From Mesobacillus jeotgali (lineage in GTDB: Bacteria > Bacillota > Bacilli > Bacillales > Cytobacillaceae), in NCBI RefSeq assembly GCF_900166585.1, contig NZ_FVZC01000009.1, forward strand, positions 1,116,001 to 1,180,000: a stretch of DNA of 64,000 nucleotides. Direction: 5' to 3'. Below the pieces are notes generated by a model. That model did not search any database and was not told the origin of the DNA. It was given only the letters and a program-made list of their open reading frames with translations. Positions 9,120 through 16,922 of the stretch are shown piece after piece. The stretch's first letter is position 1. Each line of letters opens with the position of its first letter. The translations under genes were made by a program, and so were the position numbers.

Positions 9120-9956
9120 TTACCCGTAATTCATATGCTGATAGCGCCCGCGAATGATTTGATAGATACCATATAAAATCAGTCCACCTGCGACGATAGC
9201 TAGCAGAACTTGTCCGAACGGCTGATTTGCCAATTCTGTCAAAGCGCCGCCAAGCCCTTTAGATTCATCTGGATTATGGGTATATGCTGTTCGGATGAAG
9301 AAAAAACCAACCATGCTCAGGACAATCCCCCTGGCAATCAAACCTGCCTTGCCAGAAAGACGGGCGATTTTACGCTCTTTAGCATTCATTTCATAGGTTT
9401 TAAATTTTGACATGAACTTTTCTTTTGCGCCACTATAAAGCTCGTATAGACCATATCCAATAATAATTGCTCCTACTATGCCAACCAGCCAGACGCCAAA
9501 CGGCTGTTCCATTAACTTGGCGGATATCGTTTTTTCCGAATTCCCGCCACCTGCAGAACCGGTGTTGCTGGCCAATTTAATTGCCCCAAAAGCTAAATTC
9601 GCATATATCAGCCCGCTAATAAAATAACCAGTCCTTTTTACCAAACCTTTTGCATCAGTTCCTTCATTTTCAGGATCCTTTATTGCTTTGATAAAATCCC
9701 ATAAAATGTACCCAATTAGGCCAATCCCAATAAACCATAAAGCAACTTCACCAAAGGGCAAGTTGGCTATTGATTGAAGCGCCCCTGACGTCCCAGTAGT
9801 ATCGCCTTTAGGCCCGAATGCGGCTAAAGCAGCAAGCACTCCCACCATTCCATAGACCAGTCCTTTGGCAACATAGCCAAAGCGGCCAAAACGGCGAACC
9901 CACGGTTTCATGTCTCTCATTTTATTTCTAACTTCTGCTGTTGAAGGTGAATTCAT
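9120..9956 (-). CDS. DUF1206 membrane protein
   Basis: 278 residues built of three similar units, each with two transmembrane helices and a GLVYGMVG- or GLIYANLA-like motif at the start of the first helix. This threefold repeat defines DUF1206. Function is unknown. The frame extends upstream to 10088, but ATG 9956 has GAGGAAG at the right distance and starts a sensible cytoplasmic tail. It is divergent from chaB; both have sigma-B-like promoters, which suggests a role in general stress. Confidence 0.85.
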   Translation of the reverse strand: MNSPSTAEVRNKMRDMKPWVRRFGRFGYVAKGLVYGMVGVLAALAAFGPKGDTTGTSGALQSIANLPFGEVALWFIGIGLIGYILWDFIKAIKDPENEGTDAKGLVKRTGYFISGLIYANLAFGAIKLASNTGSAGGGNSEKTISAKLMEQPFGVWLVGIVGAIIIGYGLYELYSGAKEKFMSKFKTYEMNAKERKIARLSGKAGLIARGIVLSMVGFFFIRTAYTHNPDESKGLGGALTELANQPFGQVLLAIVAGGLILYGIYQIIRGRYQHMNYG

Positions 9957-9995
9957 ATCAAACACTTCCTCTATTATTCTCTGACCTATTAAAAT

Positions 9996-10021
9996 GTTCC
10001 CGCTTTGGGCAAAAAGGAAAC
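9996..10021 (-). promoter_or_regulatory. Candidate sigma-B promoter for the DUF1206 gene
   Basis: Minus strand GTTTCC, 14 bp, GGGAAC; compare the sigma-B consensus GTTTAA and GGGTAT with 12-15 bp spacing. It lies 40 nt from the start codon. Confidence 0.35.
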
Positions 10022-10081
10022 CAGCAAGAGTGTGGAATGGTTTACCTGCTTTATGTTTATGTTGGGTACTTAGTTTGGTTT

Positions 10082-10106
10082 GTTTCATTTTTTACAGTGG
10101 GGGAAA
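10082..10106 (+). promoter_or_regulatory. Candidate sigma-B promoter of chaB
   Basis: GTTTCA, 13 bp, GGGAAA. The -10 fits GGGWAW and the -35 differs at one position from GTTTAA. It lies 38 nt before the chaB start codon. Confidence 0.45.
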
Positions 10107-10143
10107 AGATAGATAGATCTATTAACTTAAGGAGGTTTCCAAC

Positions 10144-10350
10144 ATGCCTTACGATACTTTAAAAGACTTACCAGACGCAGTAAAAGATAACCTGCCCCAT
10201 CATGCCCAGGAAATTTTCAAAGAGGCATTCAATTCAGCATCTGAACAATATAAAGATGAAGAGACTGCCTTTAAAGTGGCATGGAGTGCAGTGAAAAATG
10301 ATTATGAAAAAAATGAGCAAGGTGACTGGGTAAGAAAGGAAGAAGATTAG
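10144..10350 (+). CDS. chaB: ChaB family protein
   Basis: 68 residues, the full family length. The ChaB pattern is complete: LPDAVKDNLP near the start, AQEIFKEAFNSA in the middle and TAFKVAWSAVK before a charged tail. ChaB was named as a regulator of the ChaA cation antiporter in enterobacteria, but in Bacilli it stands without chaA and its role is open. AAGGAGG lies upstream of ATG. The sigma-B-like promoter suggests stress induction. Confidence 0.88.
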   Translation: MPYDTLKDLPDAVKDNLPHHAQEIFKEAFNSASEQYKDEETAFKVAWSAVKNDYEKNEQGDWVRKEED

Positions 10351-10468
10351 ATAATTACTACTGAAAAAGAGTTGGGATTTTTTAGTGGGTGAATAAAAGG
10401 ATTTTACGTTTTATAAGCGAATTGAATAAAAAGGTTATCATTTTTAAGTACGAATTAGGGTGTTAATA

Positions 10469-11257
10469 ATGGACCAGCAACCTGAACATTATAAAGCCAT
10501 TATCAAAACAATAGAATATATGAAAGAACACATCCACGAAGAACTGACCTCGGAAAACCTGGCATCAATCGCGGGATACAGCCCTTTTCACTTTTCGCGT
10601 TTATTCAAAGAGGTAACAGGTGTATCTCCAAGACATTATCTATCCGCACTAAGAATCGAGGCTGGGAAGGAGTTGCTAATAAGATCATCCACTCATTCCA
10701 TTCTTAAAACCCTGCTAAAAATTGGTTTTCAGAGTCTGGGGACATTCAGTTCAAAATTCAAACAGTATGTTGGTCAATCACCCAGGCAATTTCAGAAGAA
10801 TGCCGATAAGCTCCATCAATTTATGAATAATCTGGAGGAGCACGAGGATGTGCTTCCCACCGACACAGATTTTCCCTCTGTCCGTTGCAAAATAGAAGCT
10901 CCGGAAAATTTCAAAGGACTGATTTTTGTAGGGTTGTTTCCCCGGCCGATTCCTGATCAGAGGCCTATTATAGGTACTGCATTAAGGCATTCAGTCTGTG
11001 AGGTTACTTTAAAAAGGGTTCCATCTGGTACCTATTACGCTCTTGCTGCTGCGATTCCATGGAGCCTGAATCCCCGGGATTATTTTCTGCTCTCAAAAAA
11101 TCTCAGGGGAAAGGTTGAATGTCCAATTGAAATTTTATCTGACACCACGAGAGACATACTTATTAAACTCAGGGAACCGTTGCCTTATGATCCCCCTATT
11201 CTCATCAGCTTACCGAAACTGCTATTTGAAAAAGAAAGCAATCTAGAAGAAAAATAA
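10469..11257 (+). CDS. AraC family transcriptional regulator
   Basis: 262 residues. The DNA-binding domain is at the N-terminus: two helix-turn-helix units in residues 10-105, with the family signatures FHFSRLFKEVTG and GFQSLGTFSSKFKQYVGQSP. The C-terminal part (about 120-262) is a separate effector-like domain that I cannot place. GTG 10460 overlaps the AGGGTG ribosome binding site, so ATG 10469 is used. It precedes a VOC-fold gene and a broken SRPBCC gene on the same strand, which may have been its targets. Confidence 0.85.
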   Translation: MDQQPEHYKAIIKTIEYMKEHIHEELTSENLASIAGYSPFHFSRLFKEVTGVSPRHYLSALRIEAGKELLIRSSTHSILKTLLKIGFQSLGTFSSKFKQYVGQSPRQFQKNADKLHQFMNNLEEHEDVLPTDTDFPSVRCKIEAPENFKGLIFVGLFPRPIPDQRPIIGTALRHSVCEVTLKRVPSGTYYALAAAIPWSLNPRDYFLLSKNLRGKVECPIEILSDTTRDILIKLREPLPYDPPILISLPKLLFEKESNLEEK

Positions 11258-11301
11258 TCTCTTATCTTGTGATAGTTTTATTAAATAAAGGAGTGATAAA
11301 T

Positions 11302-11658
11302 TTGTTAAACAAAGTATGTGTTTTAACGATTAAGGTTGACGAAGAAGCTCTTGAGTTTTATACTGAGGTCCTTGATTTCGAAGTCTCAAAACATTACGGG
11401 GAAAATATTGTTTCTCTGGTGCATAATGAAGTTCCGATTGTTTTAGAGAAGTGTGATCAAGAAGGAACGATAACAGCCCAAAAGGTGCTGCTTGGCATTT
11501 TATCGGAAGATATCGAAGCAGATGTCCTTCGGCTTCGCCAGAAGGGCGCTAAAGTATTATTTAATGAGTCAAGGCCATGTCCGCCAGGCAAGTATAACGT
11601 GATAGAGGATCCATTCGGCAATCAACTTGAACTTATAGAGTTTTCTAATTTCATGTGA
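11302..11658 (+). CDS. VOC (glyoxalase/bleomycin resistance) family protein
   Basis: 118 residues with paired beta-alpha-beta-beta-beta modules: FYTEVLDFEVS in the first and IEDPFGNQLELIEF in the second, the latter holding the usual metal-ligand Glu. VOC proteins include glyoxalases, dioxygenases and drug-binding proteins; the substrate is not evident. An upstream GTG at 11269 lacks a ribosome binding site, whereas TTG 11302 has AAAGGAG 8 nt away. It sits between the AraC regulator and an SRPBCC pseudogene, a set often found together in Bacilli. Confidence 0.8.
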   Translation: MLNKVCVLTIKVDEEALEFYTEVLDFEVSKHYGENIVSLVHNEVPIVLEKCDQEGTITAQKVLLGILSEDIEADVLRLRQKGAKVLFNESRPCPPGKYNVIEDPFGNQLELIEFSNFM

Positions 11659-11700
11659 TTAATGAGTTAGAAGGAGCATATATAGGTTTTTGGAAAAGAA

Positions 11701-12137
11701 GAAATAATAGTTAATGTCCCAATTGAGATAGTCTGTCTTGCCTGGACGATATCCGATCGTGCAGCACAGTGGTTTGCACCCCAAACAAATATTGAAGTCC
11801 CTGTCGGCGTAGCATATGAAGGTTATTTTCAGCCAGGCAATAAAACAGAAATGAATACTAGAGGATGCAAGGTAATCATGGCGGCACCTTTCAAGGAGCT
11901 CATTTTTGAGTGGAAGGGACCTGATCAATTCAGCACACTGATGAATTAAGAAGATCAGTTCACCCGTATCGGTTAGTTTCGAGAAGGTAAAAATGAATGA
12001 AACAAAAGTAACGGTAAACCATAAAGGCTACAGTAAGGAGATGCCTGGAAAGAAGGGATTCAGTGGCATGAGTTAACTGGTCACGGGTTCTTAAAAGTCT
12101 TGAAAATGCATTGGAAACAGGCTGCCATCCTAAATAG
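11701..12137 (+). pseudogene. Degraded SRPBCC (AHSA1-like) domain gene
   Basis: Read from 11701, the frame gives EIIVNVPIE, SDRAAQWFAP, YEGYFQPGNKTEMNTRG and KELIFEWKGPDQF, a clear AHSA1-type SRPBCC protein. A TAA at 11947 interrupts it, the reading resumes one frame over near 11951 (VSVSFEKV, KVTVNHKG), then shifts again and ends LENALETGCHPK at the TAG 12135-12137. No start codon remains, although AAGGAG survives near 11671. At least one nonsense change and two frameshifts mean it is dead. It follows the VOC gene directly. Confidence 0.8.
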
Positions 12138-12148
12138 TGTGTAAAAGA

Positions 12149-12176
12149 AGAACCACCCGTTCTCACGGGTGGTTCT
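12149..12176 (-). terminator. Terminator of the UGA-containing redoxin gene
   Basis: Perfect 12-bp stem AGAACCACCCGT with its complement and a 4-nt loop; on the minus strand TTCTTTT follows. It lies just past the redoxin stop codon. Confidence 0.75.
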
Positions 12177-12182
12177 GATTGC

Positions 12183-12707
12183 TTATTCTGATGGTTTCTC
12201 ACCTTTTGCTATATCCGCAGCATATGGGATAATGCCATCTGCTTCGATACCGAAAGTATCTATTTGCTGGGAGTGGAGGACAGTGCCGTCTTTATCAAGA
12301 ACAGCGAAGCCTCGAACGGCAATCGGACTCTCTGGATCCAGAAGATTAGCCTTTTTGATCAATTTCAGATTTTTATCAGAAATGATTGGATATTCAAGAC
12401 CCAGTTCTTCCTTCATTGATTTATGCTCTTCAACGGAAGATGCACTTACGGCGTATACATTGCCAGGGAACTGGCTGAATGAAGCTTTTCGGTTCTGCAG
12501 CTCGACCAGCTGCGATTTACAGAAGTCTCAGCCAATCCCTGTAAAAAAGAATACTAGTGCAGGCTTTTCCATATTTTCAAAAGAGACATTTTTGCCTTTT
12601 TCGTCTGGGAGGGAAAAAGATTTAGACTCCGATTTATCTCCCGAACATCCACTAATGATAGCAGCAGCAATTATTAACAACATTATTATGTAAATTGATT
12701 TTCGCAT
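12183..12707 (-). CDS. Redoxin-family lipoprotein with in-frame UGA, probable selenocysteine (UxxC)
   Basis: Reading from ATG 12707 (AAGGAGG upstream), one frame of 175 codons runs to 12183 with a single TGA, codon 60 at 12528-12530. A signal peptide ends in lipobox ISGC (Cys21). The thioredoxin/peroxiredoxin fold follows: PALVFFFTGIG, then TGA, then DFCKSQLVELQ, so the TGA replaces the first Cys of a CxxC motif (second is Cys63). Downstream, the fold continues intact (NVYAVSASS, YPIISDKN, VRGFAVLDKDG). A hairpin like a bacterial SECIS starts 14 nt after the TGA. The role is probably thiol or peroxide reduction at the outer face of the membrane. The alternative is a simple nonsense mutation of a Cys codon. 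Confidence 0.7.
12497..12513 (-). promoter_or_regulatory. Candidate bacterial SECIS hairpin
   Basis: On the redoxin mRNA the sequence is GCAGCU, loop GGUCG, AGCUGC, a perfect 6-bp stem. The loop begins 20 nt after the UGA, inside the reported 16-37 nt range for bacterial SECIS elements, and starts with GGU, like the essential GU in the E. coli fdhF loop. There is no bulged U in the stem. Confidence 0.6.
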
Positions 12708-12886
12708 GATGCACCTCCTTAAGTACCTTATAAAGTATATCGTTTTCTGCGGATGACTAGTAATAACAATTAAAATTTAGAAGTCTGCAATTGTTTCAAT
12801 TGGGTGAAAAATCAGGATAGTATGTTTAGCCTTTATTGACTCGGGAATGAGTCTAAATGTAAAAATAAGTTGATGGAGGCTGAAAA

Positions 12887-13669
12887 ATGTATATCCACAA
12901 AAAAGAACTATTGTTTCCAGTCCAAGTCAAAAGCCCCAATCCAGCCCATGCCGCCGCAGTATTAGAGCAGTTTGGCGGTGCAAATGGTGAATTGAAAGCC
13001 TGTCTCCAATATTTCGCCCAGAGTTTTAGCACCCCTGACCCTGCGATTCGAGATTTGCTGATGGATATTTCGACAGAAGAAATATCCCATCTGGAAATGG
13101 TGGGTGAATGTATTACACAGTTGATGGGTGGTCCTGATAAAGAGCAGAAGATGGAAGAGATGGGTGTAGATGAAAGAAAAATGTCCGGGGAAGGAAACAT
13201 TCTATCGGATGCCAAGAACCAGATTAACAGCATGATGCAGTTCAATTTTAATTCCACTGTGCAGAAGAGCATGATACTAGATGGACACGGACTTGATTTT
13301 GTAGATTCATCAGGTACACCTTTTACAGGAAATTTCATTAATAATGTGGGCGATCTTGTTGCTAACCTGCAATCAGATCTCGCGGCAGAACTTCGTGCCA
13401 AGAAGGTATATGAAGAACTTTACCGACATGTAGACGACCCAGGTGCAAGAGAAATGTTCCAATTCCTGATTGACAGAGAAGCTGCCCATGCGACTCTATT
13501 TGAAGAAGCAATCATGCGTGCAAAAGAGATTGAAAATAAGAAAGCACACAAAACAGGCGACCATGTAAACATGTATTTCGACCTCTCACTCGGTGGCCTA
13601 GCCAAGAATGAATTCAGCTTTGCCAAACAAGCCCAAGTATTTGAAGGACCGATTGAGCCGAAAGAATAA
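12887..13669 (+). CDS. Manganese catalase family protein (ferritin-like di-metal)
   Basis: 260 residues of the Mn-catalase family. Metal ligands are visible in order: Glu in NGELKACLQY, the EEISHLEM pair (Glu and His), Glu in LAAELRAKKVYEEL, and Glu/His in REAAHATLFEEA. The enzyme disproportionates hydrogen peroxide without haem. Family members in Bacilli include general-stress catalases and the spore-coat protein CotJC; I cannot say which role applies, though no cotJAB genes are present. ATG has GGAGG upstream and a strong terminator follows. Confidence 0.85.
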   Translation: MYIHKKELLFPVQVKSPNPAHAAAVLEQFGGANGELKACLQYFAQSFSTPDPAIRDLLMDISTEEISHLEMVGECITQLMGGPDKEQKMEEMGVDERKMSGEGNILSDAKNQINSMMQFNFNSTVQKSMILDGHGLDFVDSSGTPFTGNFINNVGDLVANLQSDLAAELRAKKVYEELYRHVDDPGAREMFQFLIDREAAHATLFEEAIMRAKEIENKKAHKTGDHVNMYFDLSLGGLAKNEFSFAKQAQVFEGPIEPKE

Positions 13670-13680
13670 TTGTACATCAA

Positions 13681-13717
13681 CCCTCTAAATCAATTTGATT
13701 TAGAGGGCCATTTTTTG
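13681..13717 (+). terminator. Terminator of the Mn catalase gene
   Basis: A 12-bp stem CCCTCTAAATCA with its complement, followed by a T tract. Confidence 0.85.
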
Positions 13718-13828
13718 TTCGTTCTTACTTTAAGATTGGGGGTTAACAGAAAGCCAGTCTCTAAAATAAAAGGAATCAGCTTTTATTTATAGAATTCATT
13801 ATGTAAAAAAAAACCAAAAGGAGAAACC

Positions 13829-13984
13829 ATGGAAAAGGGTAAATTTCTGTTTATGATCGGGCTGTTCTTTTATCTGGCTGGTATTTACTTATCAACTATA
13901 TATGTTGCTCGAGGAGCGGTTCTTGGTGTATTCGGTGGTCTCATGATGGGAGTCAGTACATATTATTTAGCAACGATGAACTAA
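13829..13984 (+). CDS. Small membrane protein (51 residues)
   Basis: Begins MEKGKFLFMIG and contains two hydrophobic helices separated by a short Ala-Arg-Gly turn. AAAAGGAG is correctly placed before ATG. No family recognised. It ends 9 bp from the convergent J-domain gene. Confidence 0.65.
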   Translation: MEKGKFLFMIGLFFYLAGIYLSTIYVARGAVLGVFGGLMMGVSTYYLATMN

Positions 13985-13993
13985 TTCAACTGA

Positions 13994-14485
13994 TTACAAT
14001 TTCTCATAATGCTGCCTGAACACTTTAAAAAGCCTTTCATCACCGCCACGGTCAGGATGGAGAGCCTTGAGTATTTTTTTGAATTCTTTTTTAATCACCT
14101 GATTGCTGCTATTCCTTTTTAATCCCAGAAATTCTTCCAATTCAGAAGGTGGAGCAGCGGATGCTTCAATCTGTAAATTAAGCATTTTTTTCAATGTCCG
14201 TACCTTTGACTTTTCAATATGCAGACGAGTAGTTAACATTTCAAGTTCTTCCTTAAGCTTTTGGTTCTTTTGTTTGGTTTTTTCCAGTTTCTCATTAAAT
14301 TCATGCTGTTGTTTCTTGACAATATATTTAATCACGTCTTTTTGGTGGATTAAATATGATTTATTTCTTCTGTGGGACTTCTCGGCATTTAACTGTCCTT
14401 CCCGAATCAATATTAAAATATCATCATCGGTAGTTTCTATTCCCAATAAGGAAAATTGTTCAGCAGCTTCTTTGATTGTCAGCAT
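13994..14485 (-). CDS. J-domain protein with N-terminal helix-turn-helix and coiled coil
   Basis: 163 residues in three parts. Residues 1-55 look like a MerR/excisionase-type helix-turn-helix (MLTIKEAAEQFSLLGIE, then an SYLIHQKDVIKYI strand-helix). Residues 55-105 form a Lys/Glu-rich coiled coil. Residues 118-163 form a truncated J-domain with the diagnostic HPD motif (LKALHPDRGGDERLF). J-domains stimulate Hsp70/DnaK ATPase; joining one to a DNA-binding-like domain suggests recruitment of DnaK to a nucleic-acid partner, which is inference. No other DnaJ domains (G/F region, zinc fingers) are present. Confidence 0.75.
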   Translation of the reverse strand: MLTIKEAAEQFSLLGIETTDDDILILIREGQLNAEKSHRRNKSYLIHQKDVIKYIVKKQQHEFNEKLEKTKQKNQKLKEELEMLTTRLHIEKSKVRTLKKMLNLQIEASAAPPSELEEFLGLKRNSSNQVIKKEFKKILKALHPDRGGDERLFKVFRQHYEKL

Positions 14486-14613
14486 CTATTTCACTTCTCT
14501 TATCTTAAAAATAATCAGACAAATCCATCATACCATTGATATTTTTCAGAAAAAGAACAGGAGTATGACAATGTGTTACATATAGATATTCTCGAAAAGG
14601 AGTTGGAGATGAA

Positions 14614-15150
14614 TTGGCATTCCATATGGAGGAAGTAATTGAAATGTTGGAACGGACACCTAAAGTATTAGAACAATACCTAGTAGGCCTTTCCGATGAC
14701 TGGCTTAAAGCCGATGAAGGGGAAGGAACCTGGAATCCATCTCAGGTGATTGGCCATCTTATTTATGGCGAGAAGTATAATTGGATACCAAGATTGGAGT
14801 TAATCCTGAGCGATAAAAAGGATAAGAGATTCTTAGTCTTTGACCGATTTTCACACTTGCAACTGTACAAGGAATATTCTATCAGTGAAATGATCAGTGA
14901 ATTTGGTTCTTTAAGGACGGATAGTATTGAAAAAATGAAACAGTTGATTAAGCATGAAAGTCAGCTTGAATTGTCGGGAATCCATCCTGTGTATGGGGAA
15001 GTGAAAGCAAGAGAACTGATTTCTACCTGGATGGTTCATGATTTAACTCATATTTCACAAATTACCAGAGTGATGGCAAAGAGATATGAAATGGCAGTAG
15101 GTCCTTGGAAAAGTTATTTAGGAATCTTAAAAAATAACACGCAGAAATAA
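14614..15150 (+). CDS. DinB family protein
   Basis: 178 residues of the DinB/YfiT four-helix-bundle superfamily. Potential metal-binding His residues are at GHLIYGEKYNW and VHDLTHISQITR, the usual triad positions. Many members in Firmicutes are thiol (bacillithiol)-dependent transferases; the substrate is unknown. The start is TTG 14614, with GGAG 5 nt upstream; ATG 14626 is an alternative without a good site. Confidence 0.8.
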   Translation: MAFHMEEVIEMLERTPKVLEQYLVGLSDDWLKADEGEGTWNPSQVIGHLIYGEKYNWIPRLELILSDKKDKRFLVFDRFSHLQLYKEYSISEMISEFGSLRTDSIEKMKQLIKHESQLELSGIHPVYGEVKARELISTWMVHDLTHISQITRVMAKRYEMAVGPWKSYLGILKNNTQK

Positions 15151-15291
15151 AAATACATAAATTGTTTTTCAGCAACCTTGTTAAAAATAAAGGGGTTGCT
15201 TCTTTGTATGTACTGACTTTCATTCTGCATAGACAGCCGTATGGCAAGTCAAAACAATATTATTTAGAATATTTGATTGGAAGGAAGTTAT

Positions 15292-15744
15292 ATGCTGAAA
15301 GCCTATTACAATTACGGTCTATACATTTTAGAACATAAAATTAATGTCCTCGTTGAATGTTGGAAGGAGGGCTTATACATACAGGGGCTTACCCATGACC
15401 TTTCGAAATTTTCTCCTAAAGAGTTTACTCCCTATGCCAGAAAGTTTTTCTTGAGAAAAGAACTTAGTGAAGAAGATGAATTATGGTGGAAATATGCTTG
15501 GTTGAATCACCAACATAAGAATAAGCACCATTGGGAGTATTGGGTTGTGGATCCGAATAAAAAACTAGCATTGCCAATGCCGCGGAAATACTTGATTGAG
15601 ATGGTGTGTGATTGGCGTTCTTTTTCAAGAAAGTGGGGAAGGAAAGTTAGGCCAGGAGTCATTGACCCTGGTCAAAAGATCATCCTTCATCCTGATACCA
15701 GGAAAGAACTTGAAAGCATAATGAGAAATGAAAGAGAGGCTTGA
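15292..15744 (+). CDS. DUF5662 family protein
   Basis: 150 residues. It matches DUF5662, which has an HD-like His/Asp pattern: LTHDLSKFSPKEF and NHQHKNKHHWEYWV, then PRKYLIEMVCDW. The His/Asp layout suggests a metal-dependent hydrolase, but no function is known. The upstream TTG 15277 lies before the GGAAGG ribosome binding site, so ATG 15292 is chosen. Confidence 0.78.
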   Translation: MLKAYYNYGLYILEHKINVLVECWKEGLYIQGLTHDLSKFSPKEFTPYARKFFLRKELSEEDELWWKYAWLNHQHKNKHHWEYWVVDPNKKLALPMPRKYLIEMVCDWRSFSRKWGRKVRPGVIDPGQKIILHPDTRKELESIMRNEREA

Positions 15745-15864
15745 GTTAATTTAAATTTCTATATTGCCAGAGTTCTAGAAAGTAAAAAACAAGACCCATA
15801 TTGGTGGAAGTTTTTAAAAAATAATGGTACTTATACTGCAAAGGAACTATTTATTAATATATAA
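15745..15864 (+). other. Possible gene remnant (40 codons, no start)
   Basis: Directly after the DUF5662 stop, a frame without a start codon reads FYIARVLESKK, then DPYWWKFLKNN and YTAKELFINI before a TAA. It looks like the end of some protein but I cannot assign it. Confidence 0.2.
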
Positions 15865-15974
15865 AACTTCTATTTGGGTAAAATTCAGAAATCTATGTTA
15901 AGATTTAAATTAGTAACAGGTCATAATATCTAGTAATTAACTAAATAGTTTTCGAAGAATAACGGAGGGGCTAA

Positions 15975-16865
15975 ATGTTAACAAATCATTTGGATTTTAG
16001 ACTCGAACCAAGGATTAGGGAACTCTATGAAGAGCACAAAATGAGGGCGGAAAAAATAGATTGGGGGTATCATGAATTTTTACCGTGGGACAAGGCTATG
16101 GACTTTAAACGCGTCCCGTGGGATGAAAGCCAGGTTACGCTCCCGGCACCGGTTATTACAGCGATTGAGACTGCTCTATTGACCGAGGTCAATTTGCCAT
16201 GGTTTACATCGTATCTTGATCAGACTTTTAAAGGCTCATTATCTGTCATCAAGGATTTTGTGCATACCTGGACGGCGGAAGAGGATCAGCATTCAAATTT
16301 GCTGGAGACCTATCTATTGATTACCAGGAATGTTGAGCCGATGAGGCTGCATCAGTTACATAAAATGACTCTTGAGAATGGCTGGGATCCTGATTTTCAT
16401 ACTCCCTTTGAAACGATGGTTTATACATCGATGCAGGAGCTGGCGACTATGGTGTTTTATAATAACGTCGCAAAAGTGGCGGGAGCACATGACAAGGAAT
16501 TAGCAACATTGCTGAGGAGACTTGCCAAGGATGAAACCCTGCACTATGCTTTCTACCGCGAAGTAATTAAATATCATCTTGAGCTTGAGCCTAATTATTG
16601 CTACTATCTGGGGAATGTCATCATGAATTTCCAGATGCCGGGAGCCGTAATGCCCGATTTCGAAAATCGAATGTCCATTATCGCAAAAGAGGCAAACTAT
16701 GGACCACTTGAATATTTCGATCAGGTACTGGATGTGATCATCGATTACTGGGATATTGAAAATTTAAGGCCGATCGCGCCCGAAGCAGAAAAAGCAAGGC
16801 TGGATATTTTGAATTATCATGCCCGCCTGAAAAGGGTAAGGGATCGATTTTATAAGAATAAGTAA
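15975..16865 (+). CDS. Acyl-ACP desaturase (soluble di-iron)
   Basis: 296 residues of the FA_desaturase_2 family. The two di-iron half-sites are evident: EEDQHSN near residue 106 (EExxH) and DETLHY near 192, with additional Glu ligands near 72 (LLTEVN) and 157 (SMQELATM). These soluble enzymes insert a double bond into acyl chains bound to acyl carrier protein, using O2 and reduced ferredoxin or flavodoxin. ATG has CGGAGGGG upstream. Unusual beside the membrane-bound Des desaturase typical of Bacilli, but known in several genera. It stands alone with its own terminator. Confidence 0.85.
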   Translation: MLTNHLDFRLEPRIRELYEEHKMRAEKIDWGYHEFLPWDKAMDFKRVPWDESQVTLPAPVITAIETALLTEVNLPWFTSYLDQTFKGSLSVIKDFVHTWTAEEDQHSNLLETYLLITRNVEPMRLHQLHKMTLENGWDPDFHTPFETMVYTSMQELATMVFYNNVAKVAGAHDKELATLLRRLAKDETLHYAFYREVIKYHLELEPNYCYYLGNVIMNFQMPGAVMPDFENRMSIIAKEANYGPLEYFDQVLDVIIDYWDIENLRPIAPEAEKARLDILNYHARLKRVRDRFYKNK

Positions 16866-16869
16866 AAAA

Positions 16870-16896
16870 ATCAGCGGGCAGTCCGCTGATTTTTTT
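16870..16896 (+). terminator. Terminator of the desaturase gene
   Basis: ATCAGCGG / CCGCTGAT stem, 5-nt loop, then seven T. Confidence 0.85.
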
Positions 16897-16922
16897 AAGA
16901 GGTAACAGATAATAATTGTGAC

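Noticed and set aside
12169..12693. A 174-codon plus-strand frame opposite the redoxin gene
   Set aside because: It is Ser/Phe/Ile-rich without a family or ribosome binding site and exists because the true minus-strand gene has only one stop in frame; the redoxin homology lies on the minus strand.
14103..14585. A 160-codon frame opposite the J-domain gene
   Set aside because: Low-complexity Ser/Phe/Cys translation antisense to a gene with a clear HPD motif.
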